DNA of 64,000 nt from NCBI RefSeq assembly GCF_900110855.1, contig NZ_FOFA01000010.1, positions 57,727 to 121,726 on the forward strand, in the 5' to 3' direction. Within the stretch, counting starts at the first letter, position 1, and every line of letters begins with the position of its first letter. The notes under the pieces are model-generated. The model was not told the origin of the DNA and did no database searches. It saw nothing but the letters and a program-made list of their open reading frames with translations. This document shows, in pieces, positions 49,133 through 58,500 of this stretch. The stretch is from Microlunatus flavus (GTDB lineage Bacteria > Actinomycetota > Actinomycetes > Propionibacteriales > Propionibacteriaceae). The position numbers and the translations under genes are program-made.

Positions 49133-50254
49133 GTGACGGCGCTCCGGATCCCCGCGGACCTGCTGCCCGCCGACGGCCGCTTCGGCTGCGGGCCCTCCAA
49201 GATCCGCCCCGAGGCCGTGGCCGCGCTGGCGGACGAGGGCGCGCACCTGCTCGGCACCTCGCACCGGCAGCGCCCGGTCAAGGCCCTCGTCGGCGACGTG
49301 CGCGCCGGCCTCGCCGAGCTGTTCGCGCTGCCCGAGGGCTACGAGGTCGTCCTCGGCAACGGCGGGTCCACGACCTTCTGGGACGTCGCGGTCAGCTCGC
49401 TGGTCGAGCGCCGCAGCGCGCACGCCAGCTTCGGCGAGTTCTCCGCCAAGTTCGCCGCGGCGGCGGCCGCCGCTCCGCACCTCGACGAACCGTGCGTCGT
49501 CACCGCCCCGGTCGGTTCGGTCGCGGTGCCGGTCGCGGTCCCCGGCGTCGACACGTACGCCTGGGCGCACAACGAGACCTCGACCGGTGCGATCGCCCCG
49601 GTCGCGCGCGTCGAGGGCGCCGACCCTGGGGCCCTGGCCGTCGTCGACGGAACCTCCGCGGCCGGCGGCGTGGAGCTCGACGTGAGCCAGACCGACGTCT
49701 ACTACTTCGCGCCGCAGAAGGGCTTCGGCTCCGAGGGCGGGCTGTGGTTCGCGCTGCTCTCCCCCGCCGCCGTCGAGCGTGTCGGACGCGTGGCGGCGAG
49801 CGGCCGCTGGATCCCCGAGAGCCTGAGCCTCGCCGTCGCGCTGGCGAACTCGCGCCTCGACCAGACCCTGAACACCCCGGCCGTCGCCACGCTCTTCCTC
49901 ATGCGCGAGCAGCTGCGCTGGCTGCTGGAGCGTGGCGGCCTCCCTGCCGCCGCGGCCCGCACGGCCGACTCGGCCCGCCGCATCTACGCCTGGGCCGAGG
50001 CGTCGCCGTACGCCACCCCGTTCGTCGCCGACCCGGCGCACCGCTCGCCGGTGGTCGCCACCGTCGACTTCGAGGGGGTCGACGCGGCCGCGCTGGCGGC
50101 GACGCTGCGCGCGAACGGCGTCGTCGACACCGAGCCCTACCGCAAGCTCGGCCGCAACCAGCTGCGCGTGGGCATGTTCCCCAACATCGACCCCGACGAC
50201 GTCAGCGCGCTCTGCGCCTGCGTCGACTGGCTGGTCCCCCGCCTCGACGCCTGA
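49133..50254 (+). CDS. serC: Phosphoserine aminotransferase
   Basis: A PLP-dependent aminotransferase that makes phosphoserine from 3-phosphohydroxypyruvate. The 373-residue protein matches the actinobacterial SerC subfamily: FGCGPSKIRPEAV near the N-terminus, NGGSTTFWDVA, HNETSTG, and PLP-binding Lys196 in YYFAPQKGFGSEGG. The C-terminus has KLGRNQLRVGMFPNIDPDDV. The GTG start matches the usual TALRIPADLLPADGRFG opening; GGGAGGA lies upstream. It converges with the next gene (stops 7 bp apart). Confidence 0.96.
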   Translation: MTALRIPADLLPADGRFGCGPSKIRPEAVAALADEGAHLLGTSHRQRPVKALVGDVRAGLAELFALPEGYEVVLGNGGSTTFWDVAVSSLVERRSAHASFGEFSAKFAAAAAAAPHLDEPCVVTAPVGSVAVPVAVPGVDTYAWAHNETSTGAIAPVARVEGADPGALAVVDGTSAAGGVELDVSQTDVYYFAPQKGFGSEGGLWFALLSPAAVERVGRVAASGRWIPESLSLAVALANSRLDQTLNTPAVATLFLMREQLRWLLERGGLPAAAARTADSARRIYAWAEASPYATPFVADPAHRSPVVATVDFEGVDAAALAATLRANGVVDTEPYRKLGRNQLRVGMFPNIDPDDVSALCACVDWLVPRLDA

Positions 50255-50261
50255 GCCCGCC

Positions 50262-51239
50262 TCAGCCCGGGCGGCGCACGACGGCGACCACGACACCGGC
50301 GACCACGGCCACGACGCCGGCCAGGCCGACGGCGAGGTAGGTGCCGCGCTGCTTGGCCACCGCGGTCGTGGGGACGTCCTCGGGGTCCTCGTCGGACCCG
50401 GGGTCGGTCGAGGCCGACGGGCTCGGGCTGGCCCCGGCGGCGGCCGGGATCGGCATGGAGTAGACCTTCGAGGCCTTGCCCTCACCGCCGACCAGCAGCG
50501 ACCTGCCGTCGAACGACAGCGCCAGCGCCTCGGCCTGCGGCACCCCGGTGACGTCCTCGGAGGCGACCACCTTCCCGGAGGTCCCGTTGACCACGAAGAC
50601 CTTGCCGTAGGTGAGGTAGGCGATCTCCTTGCCGCCGGGCAGGATCACGCCGTCGGCGAGGGTGGCGGGGACGTCCTTGACGCGCTTGAGCTTGTTGACG
50701 CCGTCGCGGCTGGGCTTCTCGGGCGCGCGGTAGAGCCCGCCCTTGGCCTCCTTGGTCGCGATGTAGAGGACGCCGGCCGGCGTGACCAGCAGCGTCTCGG
50801 CGTCGTGCGCGCCGTCGGGGTAGCGGAAGTCGTACGCGCGGTAGGTCCGCGTCTCGTCGTCCGGCTTGGGGTCGTCGAAGTAGTAGACGCGGACGGTCTT
50901 GCGCTTCTCGTCGTTGTCGCCGATGTCGCCGACGTAGAGCCGGTCCTTGTGCCAGGCGACGGCCTCGGCGTCGACCGGGAACGCGTTGAAGCGCAGCGTG
51001 CCCTTGACCTTGCCCGTGGCGTCGATGCCGTAGACGACGCCCAGCGACCCGGAGTCGTTGACGGTCCACCAGACCTTGTTGGTCGGGTCGGCGGCCATGC
51101 CCGAGTTCTCGGCGATCCGGCTGTCCTTGATGGTGAACGCGACCTTGCCCGCCGCCCCCGCCGTCACGGGGAAGGCCAGGGCCACCCCGAACGCGACGAC
51201 CGCCGCGGCCGTGCCTCGCAGCGTCGCGCGCCAACGCAT
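50262..51239 (-). CDS. Secreted beta-propeller-like protein with C-terminal membrane anchor
   Basis: In this 325-residue protein an N-terminal signal peptide (about 1-30, TAGAAGK cleavage region) precedes a repetitive beta-rich body. Segments such as AVAWHKDRLYVGDIGDND and ALALSFDGRSLLVGGEGKA resemble propeller blades. A Ser/Pro/Asp-rich stalk (about 265-290) is followed by a single TM helix and a short Arg-rich tail, so the protein should be displayed outside the membrane. No catalytic motif is seen. It is the only gene on its unit, and its function is unknown. Confidence 0.75.
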   Translation of the reverse strand: MRWRATLRGTAAAVVAFGVALAFPVTAGAAGKVAFTIKDSRIAENSGMAADPTNKVWWTVNDSGSLGVVYGIDATGKVKGTLRFNAFPVDAEAVAWHKDRLYVGDIGDNDEKRKTVRVYYFDDPKPDDETRTYRAYDFRYPDGAHDAETLLVTPAGVLYIATKEAKGGLYRAPEKPSRDGVNKLKRVKDVPATLADGVILPGGKEIAYLTYGKVFVVNGTSGKVVASEDVTGVPQAEALALSFDGRSLLVGGEGKASKVYSMPIPAAAGASPSPSASTDPGSDEDPEDVPTTAVAKQRGTYLAVGLAGVVAVVAGVVVAVVRRPG

Positions 51240-51389
51240 CCTGGGTGCTCGCTCTCCGATTCAGGGCCCGCCCCGGTCGGCGGACCACCGGTGAGCGTAC
51301 GTCCGATCATTGTGCGCCGACGACCGCGACCAGGTCCGGCACGGCGCGCCGGACGGTGCCGGGCGGCCCCGGAGCGGCGCCGAGGGACG

Positions 51390-51485
51390 TCAGCCGTAGG
51401 TGCGCAGCAGCGCGGCGACCACGACCAGCACCACGAGCGCGACGAGCACCCCGGACACGATGAGGCGGCGCGTCCGGGGGTTCAC
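51390..51485 (-). CDS. 31-residue single-span membrane peptide
   Basis: A GTG-initiated frame of 32 codons. It encodes a basic N-terminus (MNPRTRRL), then a 19-residue hydrophobic helix (GVLVALVVLVVVAAL) and LRTYG. TATCCT lies exactly 7 nt before the GTG, the same leaderless spacing seen for neighbours, which supports a real gene despite its length. It is not antisense to any gene, lying in the gap between the secreted protein gene and the gene at 51550. The gene at 51550 is divergent, with its -10 only 40 bp from this one. Function unknown; similar tiny membrane peptides are widespread in actinomycetes. Confidence 0.65.
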   Translation of the reverse strand: MNPRTRRLIVSGVLVALVVLVVVAALLRTYG

Positions 51486-51492
51486 GGACCCG

Positions 51493-51498
51493 AGGATA
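51493..51498 (-). promoter_or_regulatory. Leaderless -10 of the 31-residue peptide gene
   Basis: TATCCT ends 7 nt before the GTG at 51485. Confidence 0.5.
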
Positions 51499-51537
51499 GG
51501 AGTGCGCGGGAACGCCCCCGCTCCCGTGGACGCCCTC

Positions 51538-51543
51538 TACCGT
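51538..51543 (+). promoter_or_regulatory. Leaderless -10 of the gene at 51550
   Basis: TACCGT ends 6 nt before the ATG. Confidence 0.5.
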
Positions 51544-51549
51544 GGGGCC

Positions 51550-52047
51550 ATGGGCCAGCTGCGGGCGTACCTCCTGCCCTCCTGGGCGCTCTCCGCGCTG
51601 CTGGGCCGCCCGGACAACCGCGAGCTCGTCCTGGAGGCCGTCCGGCCGGTGCTCCCCGCGCCGCGCCCGCCCGAGCCGCTCGGGCCGATCTTCACCCGCG
51701 TGCCCGGCACGCCGGTCCTCGGCGAGGGCGACCCGACGGTCGCCGACGTCGACCGGCTCCTCGCCGCCACCCCGGTCCCGGCCGACCGCGCCCGGGCGAC
51801 CTGGCTCCTGGTCGAGGCGGTGGCGTCGAGCATGGCCGCCTCGCAGGCCCGCGCGATGACCGACCGGCCCACCGGCCTCGCCCCGCTCGGGATGGCGGTC
51901 CCCGACGTGGCGGACGTGGTCGTCGGCGCGTGGACCCTGGCCCAGGCGCGCTCCCAGCCCTCCACCACGTACTGGCTCGACGCCGTCATCGACCAGGTCC
52001 CGGAGGGCTCGAGCACCCCGGACGTCGTCGTCTTCTGGTCGCCCTGA
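51550..52047 (+). CDS. Protein of unknown function
   Basis: I do not recognise this 165-residue soluble, mostly helical protein. Notable features are the N-terminal GQLRAYLLPSWALSALLG, a Pro-rich linker (PAPRPPEPLGP) and a helical Ala/Arg-rich middle. The C-terminus STTYWLDAVIDQVPEG ... VVVFWSP is aromatic. No signal peptide. The ATG is supported by TACCGT 6 nt upstream. It is followed, after a 75-bp gap with its own promoter, by the GAF-domain gene. Confidence 0.6.
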   Translation: MGQLRAYLLPSWALSALLGRPDNRELVLEAVRPVLPAPRPPEPLGPIFTRVPGTPVLGEGDPTVADVDRLLAATPVPADRARATWLLVEAVASSMAASQARAMTDRPTGLAPLGMAVPDVADVVVGAWTLAQARSQPSTTYWLDAVIDQVPEGSSTPDVVVFWSP

Positions 52048-52109
52048 CACGTGGCCCGGGCCCGGAGCACGCCTCCGCCACCGGCGCCGGAACTGTCGGT
52101 GCCGGGCCC

Positions 52110-52115
52110 TAGGGT
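52110..52115 (+). promoter_or_regulatory. Leaderless -10 of the GAF-domain gene
   Basis: TAGGGT ends 7 nt before the first of two adjacent GTG codons (52123, 52126). Confidence 0.55.
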
Positions 52116-52122
52116 CCATCAC

Positions 52123-52890
52123 GTGGTGAGGACGACGGACGATCCGAGAGCGTGGCCCTGGGTGGCCGTCGCGCTGGTGTTCGTCGTGCTCTCACCCGTC
52201 GCCTCGATGCTCACGCGCGACGCGAGCGGCCGGACGGTCATCGGCTGGGCGGTCGTCCAGGCGCTGGCCACCGCCGCCGCGTTCCTGATCCCGCAGGTGC
52301 GCCAGATCCGGTCCGAGCAGCGCCAGGCCAAGGCCGAGGAGCGGGAGTTCGACACGCGCGTCGAGGTCAAGCTCGCGCTCAACGACGCCCTCGAGCCGGT
52401 CGTCCGGCTCCTCGGCGAGATCGCGCAGGAGCCCAGGCGCGGACCGCGCGACCAGCTGCGGGCGCAGGCGGTCCCATTGGTCCTCACGACCGCGGCCGGG
52501 CTGACCGGCGAGGACCGCGTGCGCGCGTGCTGGTTCGCGCTCGACCCCGGGCCCCCGCAGCGGCTGGAGCCGCAGGAGTCGCTCGGCCGGGCCGGGCCCG
52601 TGACGACGGTCTTCACCGGCGGCACGCCGGCGGGGGACGCGGCGCTGGCGCTCGTCACCGACAACCGTCCGCTCCGGGTCGACGCGATGGCGGAGGTCCC
52701 CGCCGGGCAGTGGCAGCTGGAGGACGTCGACGGCTACGAGAGCCTGCTGGTGGTCCCCGTGACCGTGGCCAACGTCGCCTTCGGGATGATCACGCTCGAC
52801 GCGCTCGAGCCGGGAACGTTCGACGACGACGACGTGGCGCTCCTGCGGCTGATGGCCGGGCTCCTCGGCACGGCGCTGAGCATCCGGTGA
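52123..52890 (+). CDS. Membrane-anchored GAF-domain protein
   Basis: In this 255-residue protein two hydrophobic helices at about 14-32 and 42-60 form a hairpin with almost no external loop. A short coiled coil (QIRSEQRQAKAEEREFDTRV) links it to a cytoplasmic GAF domain at about 100-255 (LVVPVTVANVAFGMITLDA, FDDDDVALLRLMAGLLG). There is no kinase, cyclase or DNA-binding output domain, so it may work through a partner or bind a ligand. The start is a GTG placed by TAGGGT seven bases upstream. The following small gene is separate. Confidence 0.75.
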   Translation: MVRTTDDPRAWPWVAVALVFVVLSPVASMLTRDASGRTVIGWAVVQALATAAAFLIPQVRQIRSEQRQAKAEEREFDTRVEVKLALNDALEPVVRLLGEIAQEPRRGPRDQLRAQAVPLVLTTAAGLTGEDRVRACWFALDPGPPQRLEPQESLGRAGPVTTVFTGGTPAGDAALALVTDNRPLRVDAMAEVPAGQWQLEDVDGYESLLVVPVTVANVAFGMITLDALEPGTFDDDDVALLRLMAGLLGTALSIR

Positions 52891-53008
52891 CCGTCCGAGC
52901 GGGGCCGACCGGGCCCTTCCTGACCCAGCACCCGGCGCGACCTGCGCCGGGTGCTCGTCCACGTTGGACACGGGTGCGAGAATGGAGGCGACCGAGGAGG
53001 TGACGCAC

Positions 53009-53170
53009 ATGGCGATGACGATCGACGGTGACCACCACGACCGGAGGATCGAGGCGATCCTGACCGACCCGAAGGGCTACTTCGAGCGCGCCCGACGCCG
53101 CGCAGAGGCGAAGGTGCGCCGCGAGATGGAGCAGGAGCGCGACTCCAAGCCGAGCTCTCGTTCGGCCTGA
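53009..53170 (+). CDS. Small charged protein
   Basis: A 53-residue soluble protein starting MAMTIDGDHHDRRIEAIL. The middle TDPKGYFERARRRAEAKVRR and the tail form an amphipathic charged helix. The ribosome site AGGAGG lies 8 nt before the ATG, among the best in the window, and decides against the upstream frame. It resembles the many small actinobacterial proteins with a DPxGYFxxAR motif, whose function I do not know. Confidence 0.72.
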   Translation: MAMTIDGDHHDRRIEAILTDPKGYFERARRRAEAKVRREMEQERDSKPSSRSA

Positions 53171-53327
53171 GGCACCCCGGGCCGCCGCCTGAGGCTCCCC
53201 CACCCGGCCCTCCCGCTCATCCACCCGTCCCCCGACGAGGCGCTGCACCACGCCCTCGTACGCCGGGACGGGTTTGCTGTCTCTGCAGCCGGTGCGGCGC
53301 ACGCGGACGGACCGGTCGGCGCGAGCA

Positions 53328-53921
53328 CTACGGCTCGGTCCCGAGGCCCAGGACCTGCTCGAACGCTGCCCGGGTGTCCGCCACCAGGGCTTCTGCCCGG
53401 TCCGAGGAGGCACGCCCGGTCGCGTAGCAGGCCAGCGCGATCTGACCGGCGAAGCGCGCGACGCCCTCGTCCCACCCTTCCTCGACCAGGAGCGCGCTCA
53501 GGCGCTCGGCGATGACCTGGGTCTTGGCCGCGCTGCGTCCGCGCAGCTCGATGTTGCCCTCGACCAGCCGCTCGTGCCGGCGGTAGTCCTCGGGGTCCTC
53601 GGTGATCTGCGCGCACAGCTGCAGGACGAGCGGCTGCAGCGCCTGCACGGCGCTCCGCGGCGACCGGTTCTCGGGTGCGGTGCGACCCAGGTGCTCCGCG
53701 GTCAACGCCTGGAGCAGCGCCTCCTCGCGGGCGAACACGACCTCCTGCTTGTCGCCGAAGTGGCGGAAGAACGTCGTCCGGCCGACCTCGGCCCGCTCGG
53801 CGATGTCGGCCACCGAGACCTTGGCGTAGCCGCGCTCGGCGAACAGCTCGGCCGCCGCGCGCACGATGCGTTCCCGGGCCGCTCTCTGCTTGCGCTCGAC
53901 GAGCGGTGGGGTGGACGGCAC
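53328..53921 (-). CDS. TetR/AcrR-family transcriptional regulator
   Basis: This 197-residue repressor has an N-terminal helix-turn-helix at about 17-60 (ERIVRAAAELFAERGYAKVSV, then TTFFRHFGDKQEVVFAR). A helical ligand domain follows. The GTG start is leaderless (TAGGTT 6 nt upstream). It is transcribed divergently from the NTF2/cupin pair. A perfect palindrome, TGGTAC-GCA-GTACCA, lies over the pair's promoter, so it is the likely repressor of that operon and perhaps of itself. The ligand is unknown. Confidence 0.9.
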   Translation of the reverse strand: MPSTPPLVERKQRAARERIVRAAAELFAERGYAKVSVADIAERAEVGRTTFFRHFGDKQEVVFAREEALLQALTAEHLGRTAPENRSPRSAVQALQPLVLQLCAQITEDPEDYRRHERLVEGNIELRGRSAAKTQVIAERLSALLVEEGWDEGVARFAGQIALACYATGRASSDRAEALVADTRAAFEQVLGLGTEP

Positions 53922-53927
53922 GGACCG

Positions 53928-53933
53928 AACCTA
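53928..53933 (-). promoter_or_regulatory. Leaderless -10 of the TetR gene
   Basis: TAGGTT ends 6 nt before the GTG at 53921. Confidence 0.5.
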
Positions 53934-53973
53934 CCGCTCGGGATCGTCGACCGGCACTTCGTCCTAAGAGGGC

Positions 53974-54001
53974 TTGCGTTCGTTCTGGTACGCAGTACCA
54001 T
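53974..54001 (+). promoter_or_regulatory. Promoter of the NTF2-cupin operon
   Basis: TTGCGT (53974-53979) and TACCAT (53996-54001) are 16 nt apart. The operator at 53986-54000 covers the spacer and most of the -10. Confidence 0.6.
53986..54000. promoter_or_regulatory. Putative TetR operator
   Basis: TGGTAC-GCA-GTACCA is a perfect 6+6 palindrome between the TetR gene and the operon it faces, overlapping the operon's promoter. Geometry is right for a TetR dimer. Confidence 0.7.
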
Positions 54002-54045
54002 TCTGAGGTCGGCCACCAGGGCTGGCAGGAACGAGAGGAAGCACC

Positions 54046-54441
54046 ATGGACGTCACCGACCGTTGGGCGATCGCCGACACGCTGAGCCTCGTGGGCCACG
54101 TCTTCGACGAGCGCAGGTTCGACGAGATCGACACCGTCTTCGCCGCCGACGTCGTGTACGACATGAGCGCGCTCGGGATGCCCGTGATCTCCGGCGTCGA
54201 GGGCGCCCGGAGGGCCGCCCGGGCCATGGGGGCCGGCGGTCCCGTCGCGCACCTCGTGAGCAACGTGGTCGTCGTCGGCCAGGACGGCGACGACGTCGCC
54301 GTGGACTCCAAGGGCCTCCTGCTGATGCGGGACGGGACGACGAACGCCGTCGTGCACCACGACGTGCTGCGGCGAGAAGCGGCTGGTTGGCGCATCGCCC
54401 GCCGCGTCGTCGTTCCCGCGCGCGCCGCGGTCCCGGCATGA
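54046..54441 (+). CDS. SnoaL/NTF2-like small-molecule-binding protein
   Basis: A 131-residue cone-shaped NTF2-fold protein. The pattern is helix-rich at the N-terminus (DVTDRWAIADTLSLVGHVFDERRF). The pocket-forming stretch FAADVVYDMS, a VSNVVVVGQDGDDVAV strand pair and HHDVLRREAAGWRIARR complete the fold, matching SnoaL_4-type enzymes. Several polar residues could line a pocket, but catalysis cannot be assigned. The ATG has AGAGGA 6-7 nt upstream. The stop overlaps the cupin start (ATGA), so both are made together under TetR control. Confidence 0.8.
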   Translation: MDVTDRWAIADTLSLVGHVFDERRFDEIDTVFAADVVYDMSALGMPVISGVEGARRAARAMGAGGPVAHLVSNVVVVGQDGDDVAVDSKGLLLMRDGTTNAVVHHDVLRREAAGWRIARRVVVPARAAVPA

Positions 54442-54947
54442 GCGCGCCCACGCAGGCGGCCCCGCAGGGCGTGCCCTTCCTCGCCGGTCGCGACACCGCA
54501 CCGGCGTACTGGGCGTTCGGCGTCCTCTGGGTGGTCCTCGTCGACTCCGCCCAGACCGGCGGGACGTTCTCGCTGGTGGAGCAGTGGATGCCCGCCGGGG
54601 ACGGGCCGCCGCCGCACGTGCACCCGATCGACGAGTGGTTCGAGGTGCTCGAGGGCGAGATCGCCTTCCGCGTCGGCGACGAGGAGATCACCGCCGGCGC
54701 GGGGGACTCTGTGTGGATCCCCCGGGGCACGGTGCACACCTTCACCGTGCTGACCGCGGCGCACGTCCTGAACGGCTACACCCCCGGCGGGTTCGAGCAG
54801 GTGATCAAGGGCCTGGGCACCCCGGCCCTGCGCCGGGAGCTGCCGCCCCCCGACCTCGGGTTCGACCCCCGTGCCGCGGCGCAGCTGATGGACAACTTCT
54901 GGTCGGCCAGCGCCGACGCCGCGTGGGCCCGGTCGTGGACACGGTGA
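54438..54947 (+). CDS. Cupin-domain protein
   Basis: Single-domain cupin of 169 residues. Motif 1 is PPPHVHPIDEWFEVLEGEIAFRV (His, His, Glu metal ligands), and motif 2 is GDSVWIPRGTVHTF with the fourth ligand His, at about residues 55-115. It could be a dioxygenase, isomerase or binding protein. The ATG overlaps the NTF2 gene stop by four bases. NTF2 plus cupin under a divergent TetR suggests modification or detoxification of a small aromatic or quinone compound, which is inference. Confidence 0.82.
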   Translation: MSAPTQAAPQGVPFLAGRDTAPAYWAFGVLWVVLVDSAQTGGTFSLVEQWMPAGDGPPPHVHPIDEWFEVLEGEIAFRVGDEEITAGAGDSVWIPRGTVHTFTVLTAAHVLNGYTPGGFEQVIKGLGTPALRRELPPPDLGFDPRAAAQLMDNFWSASADAAWARSWTR

Positions 54948-54996
54948 GACGGATCGCGGTGAGACGGGTCTCGGTGCGCCGGATCCCCGACGAGGG

Positions 54997-55563
54997 CTAC
55001 AGCACCCCGGTGTGGTCCAGCAGCACGCGCGTGCCGATGAGGATGAGGATCACGCCGCCGGCGATCTCCGCCGGCCCGCCGAACCGTCGCCCCACCCGTC
55101 GCCCGAGCAGGACGCCGACGAAGCTGAGCACGGCCGTGCAGACGCCGATCAGCAGCACCGCCCACCCGACGGCCACGTCGAGGAACGCGAACGAGATGCC
55201 CACCGCCAGCGCGTCGATGCTGGTGGCGACGGCCAGCACCAGCAGCTCCCGCAGGGGCAGCGCGTCGCTGTCCTCCTCGGTGTCCTCCCCGCCCCGGACG
55301 GCTTCCCAGATCATCTTCAGCCCGATGAGCAGGAGCAGGCCGAAGGCGACCCAGTGGTCGACGCCGGTGATGTAGCGGGCGAACTGGCTGGCCAGCACCC
55401 ACCCGATCAGTGGCATCACGGCCTGGAACCCGCCGAAGGTGAGCGCGATCGCGAGGGCGTGCCGCAGGTCGAACGTCTTCATGTGCAGGCCCTTGCCGAG
55501 CGCGACGGCGAAGGCGTCCGCGGACACGCCGACGGCGATCGCCAGCAGCCCGAGGAACGACAT
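54997..55563 (-). CDS. MntP-like putative manganese efflux pump
   Basis: A 188-residue membrane protein with six TM helices in two inverted triplets. The family's acidic signatures are SADAFAVALGKG in TM1 and SIDALAVGISFAF in TM4, each with a conserved Asp thought to bind Mn2+. MntP exports manganese and protects against its excess. The ATG at 55563 has GGGGGA 7 nt upstream, so the longer frame is rejected. No yybP-ykoY riboswitch is seen upstream; the gap to pyc is only 16 bp, so it is probably cotranscribed with pyc. Confidence 0.88.
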   Translation of the reverse strand: MSFLGLLAIAVGVSADAFAVALGKGLHMKTFDLRHALAIALTFGGFQAVMPLIGWVLASQFARYITGVDHWVAFGLLLLIGLKMIWEAVRGGEDTEEDSDALPLRELLVLAVATSIDALAVGISFAFLDVAVGWAVLLIGVCTAVLSFVGVLLGRRVGRRFGGPAEIAGGVILILIGTRVLLDHTGVL

Positions 55564-55579
55564 GCGCAGGTCCCCCGGC

Positions 55580-58500
55580 TCAGGCCGGCGAGACCACCAG
55601 CACGAGGTCACCGCCCTCGACCTGCTGGATCGCGCTGAGCGCGAGGCGCTCGACGCGGCCGGCGACCGGCGAGGTGATCGCGGCCTCCATCTTCATCGCC
55701 TCGATCGTCGCCACCGTGCTGCCGGCCTCGACCTCGTCGCCCTCGCGCACGGTCACGGTCACCACGCCGGCGAACGGCGCCGCGACGTGCCCGGCCCGCG
55801 TCGTGTCGGCCTTCTCGGCCGTCTTGACGTCGACCTTCACCGACGTGTCGCGGACGCGGATCGGACGCAGCTGGCCGTTGATCGTGCACATGACGGTGCG
55901 CATGCCGCGCTCGTCGGGGTCGCTGATCGCCTGCAGCCCGAGGATCAGGCTGACGCCGCGGCCGATGCGCGCCGTGTGCTCCTCACCCGGCTGGAGGCCG
56001 TAGAGGTAGTCGAGCGTGTCGAGCCGGCCCACGTTGCCGTACGTCTCCCGGCTGCCCAGGAACTCCCGCGTCGGCCCGGGGAACAGCAGCCGGTTGAGCG
56101 CGGCCTGGCGGGTCGCGCCCGGCTGGTCGAGCTCGGCGGAGTCCTCGTCGGCCAGCTCGGTCTCGCGCAGCGGCACCGTGCGGCCCGCGAGGGCCTTCGT
56201 CCGGAACGGCTCCGGCCAGCCGCCGGGCGGGTCGCCGAGCTCGCCGCCCAGGAAGCCGATGACGGAGTCGGGGATGTCGAAGGCCTGCGGGTTGTCCTCG
56301 AACTCCTTCGGGTCGGCCCCGACCGCGACGAGGTGCAGGGCCAGGTCGCCGACGACCTTGGAGCTCGGCGTGACCTTGGTCGGCCGCCCGAGGATCCGGT
56401 TGGCCGCGGTGTACATGGCCTCGATCTGCTCGAACTTCTCGCCGAGGCCGAGCGCGACGGCCTGCTGGCGCAGGTTCGACAGCTGGCCGCCGGGGATCTC
56501 GTGGTCGTAGACGCGCCCGGTCGGGCTGTCGAGGCCCGACTCGAACGGCGCGTACACGCGGCGCACGGCCTCCCAGTACGGCTCGAGGTCCATGACGGCG
56601 CGCAGGTCGAGGTTCGTCGCGCGCTCGGTGTTCTCCAGCGCGGCGACGAGCGCCGACGCCGGCACCTGCGACGTCGTGCCCGCCATCGGCGCGCTGGCCA
56701 CGTCGACCGCGTCCACGCCCGCGTCGACCGCGGCCATGAGCGTCGCCAGCTGGCCGCCGGCCGTGTCGTGCGTGTGCAGGTGCACGGGCAGGTCGAAGCG
56801 CTCGCGCAGCGCGCTGACCAGCGTCTTCGCCGCGGGCGGGCGCAGCAGCCCCGCCATGTCCTTGATCGCGAGGATGTGCGCGCCCGCCTCGACGGCCTGC
56901 TCGGCCAGGCGCAGGTAGTAGTCGAGGGTGTAGAGCGTCTCGCGCGGGTTCGTGAGGTCGGCCGTGTAGCACAGGGCCACCTCGGCGACCGTGGTGCCGG
57001 TCTCCCGCACGGCCTCGATCGCCGGCCGCATCTGCTCGATGTCGTTGAGGGCGTCGAAGATCCGGAAGATGTCGATGCCCGTCGCGGCCGCCTCGGCGAC
57101 GAAGGACGTCGTGACCTTGGTCGGGTAGGGCGTGTAGCCGACGGTGTTGCGCCCGCGCAGCAGCATCTGCAGGGCGACGCCGGGCATGTTGTAGCGCAGC
57201 GCCGCGAGCCGCTCCCACGGGTCCTCGGCGAGGAAGCGCAGGGCCACGTCGTACGTCGCCCCGCCCCAGCACTCGACGCTGAACAGCTCCGGCGTCATGC
57301 GCCCGACGTACGGGGCGATGCGCAGCAGGTCCTTGGTGCGCACCCGCGTCGCCAGCAGCGACTGGTGCGCGTCGCGGAACGTCGTGTCGGTGACCTCGGT
57401 GCGGGTGCGCGAGCGCAGGTCGGCCGCAAAGCCCTCCGGCCCGAGCTCCAGCAGCCGCTGGCGCGAGCCGTGCGGCGACGGCTGCGTCAGGTCCACCCCG
57501 ACGGGGCGCTTGACGCCCGGGTCGAGGTGCGTCGGCGCGGGACCCCACGGCTTGTTGACCGTCACCTCGGCGAGCCAGCGCAGCAGCTTGGTGCCGCGGT
57601 CGGCCGGCGCGTGGGTGGTCAGGAGCTCGGGACGCTCCTCGATGAACGCGGTCGAGATGTCGCCGGCGGCGAACGCCGGGTCCTCGAGGACGGCCTGGAG
57701 GAACGGGATGTTCGTGCTGACGCCGCGGATGCGGAACTCGGCCAGGGCGCGGCGCTGGCGCGCGACGGCCGCCTCGAAGGTGCGGCCGCGGCAGATCAGC
57801 TTGACCAGCATCGAGTCGAAGTAGGCGCTGATCTGGACGCCGACGTCGACCGTCCCGCCGTCGAGGCGGACGCCCGCGCCACCCGCGCTGCGGTAGGCGG
57901 TGATGGTGCCGGTGTCGGGACGGAACCCGTTCGCCGGGTCCTCCGTCGTGATGCGGCACTGCAGGGCCGAGCCGTTGATCCGTACGGTCTCCTGCGACAG
58001 GCCGAGGTCGGCGAGGCTCTCGCCGCTCGCGATGCGCATCTGCGACTGCACGAGGTCGACGTCGGTGATCTCCTCGGTGATCGTGTGCTCGACCTGGATG
58101 CGCGGGTTCATCTCGATGAACACGTGCTCCCCGGCCCGCTCGCCCTCGGTCTCGACGAGGAACTCGACGGTCCCGGCGCACGAGTAGCCGATCGAGTTCG
58201 CGAACTTCACCGCGTCGGCGCAGAGCGCCTCGCGCAGCGCGGGGTCGAGGTGCGGCGCCGGCGCGATCTCGATGACCTTCTGGTGGCGCCGCTGGATCGA
58301 GCAGTCGCGCTCGAAGAGGTGCATGACGTGCCCTGACTGGTCGGCCAGGATCTGCACCTCGATGTGGCGCGGCCGGCCGACGGCCTGCTCGATGAACGCG
58401 GTCGGGTCGCCGAACGCGCCCTCGGCCTCGCGCATCGCCGCCTCGATCGACTCGCGCAGCCGGGCCGGGTCGTCGACGCGACGCATGCCGCGCCCGCCAC

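Noticed and set aside
53763..53785. GAAGAACGT inside the TetR gene as a fifth loop copy
   Set aside because: It lies in the conserved TTFFRHFGD codons and has no matching palindromic arms or TTCCTC/TCGTCCA flanks.
55439..58336. 965-codon plus-strand open frame
   Set aside because: It is the antisense shadow of pyc. It has a low-complexity Arg/Val/Asp/Leu composition, no motifs, and the opposite strand encodes an intact enzyme.
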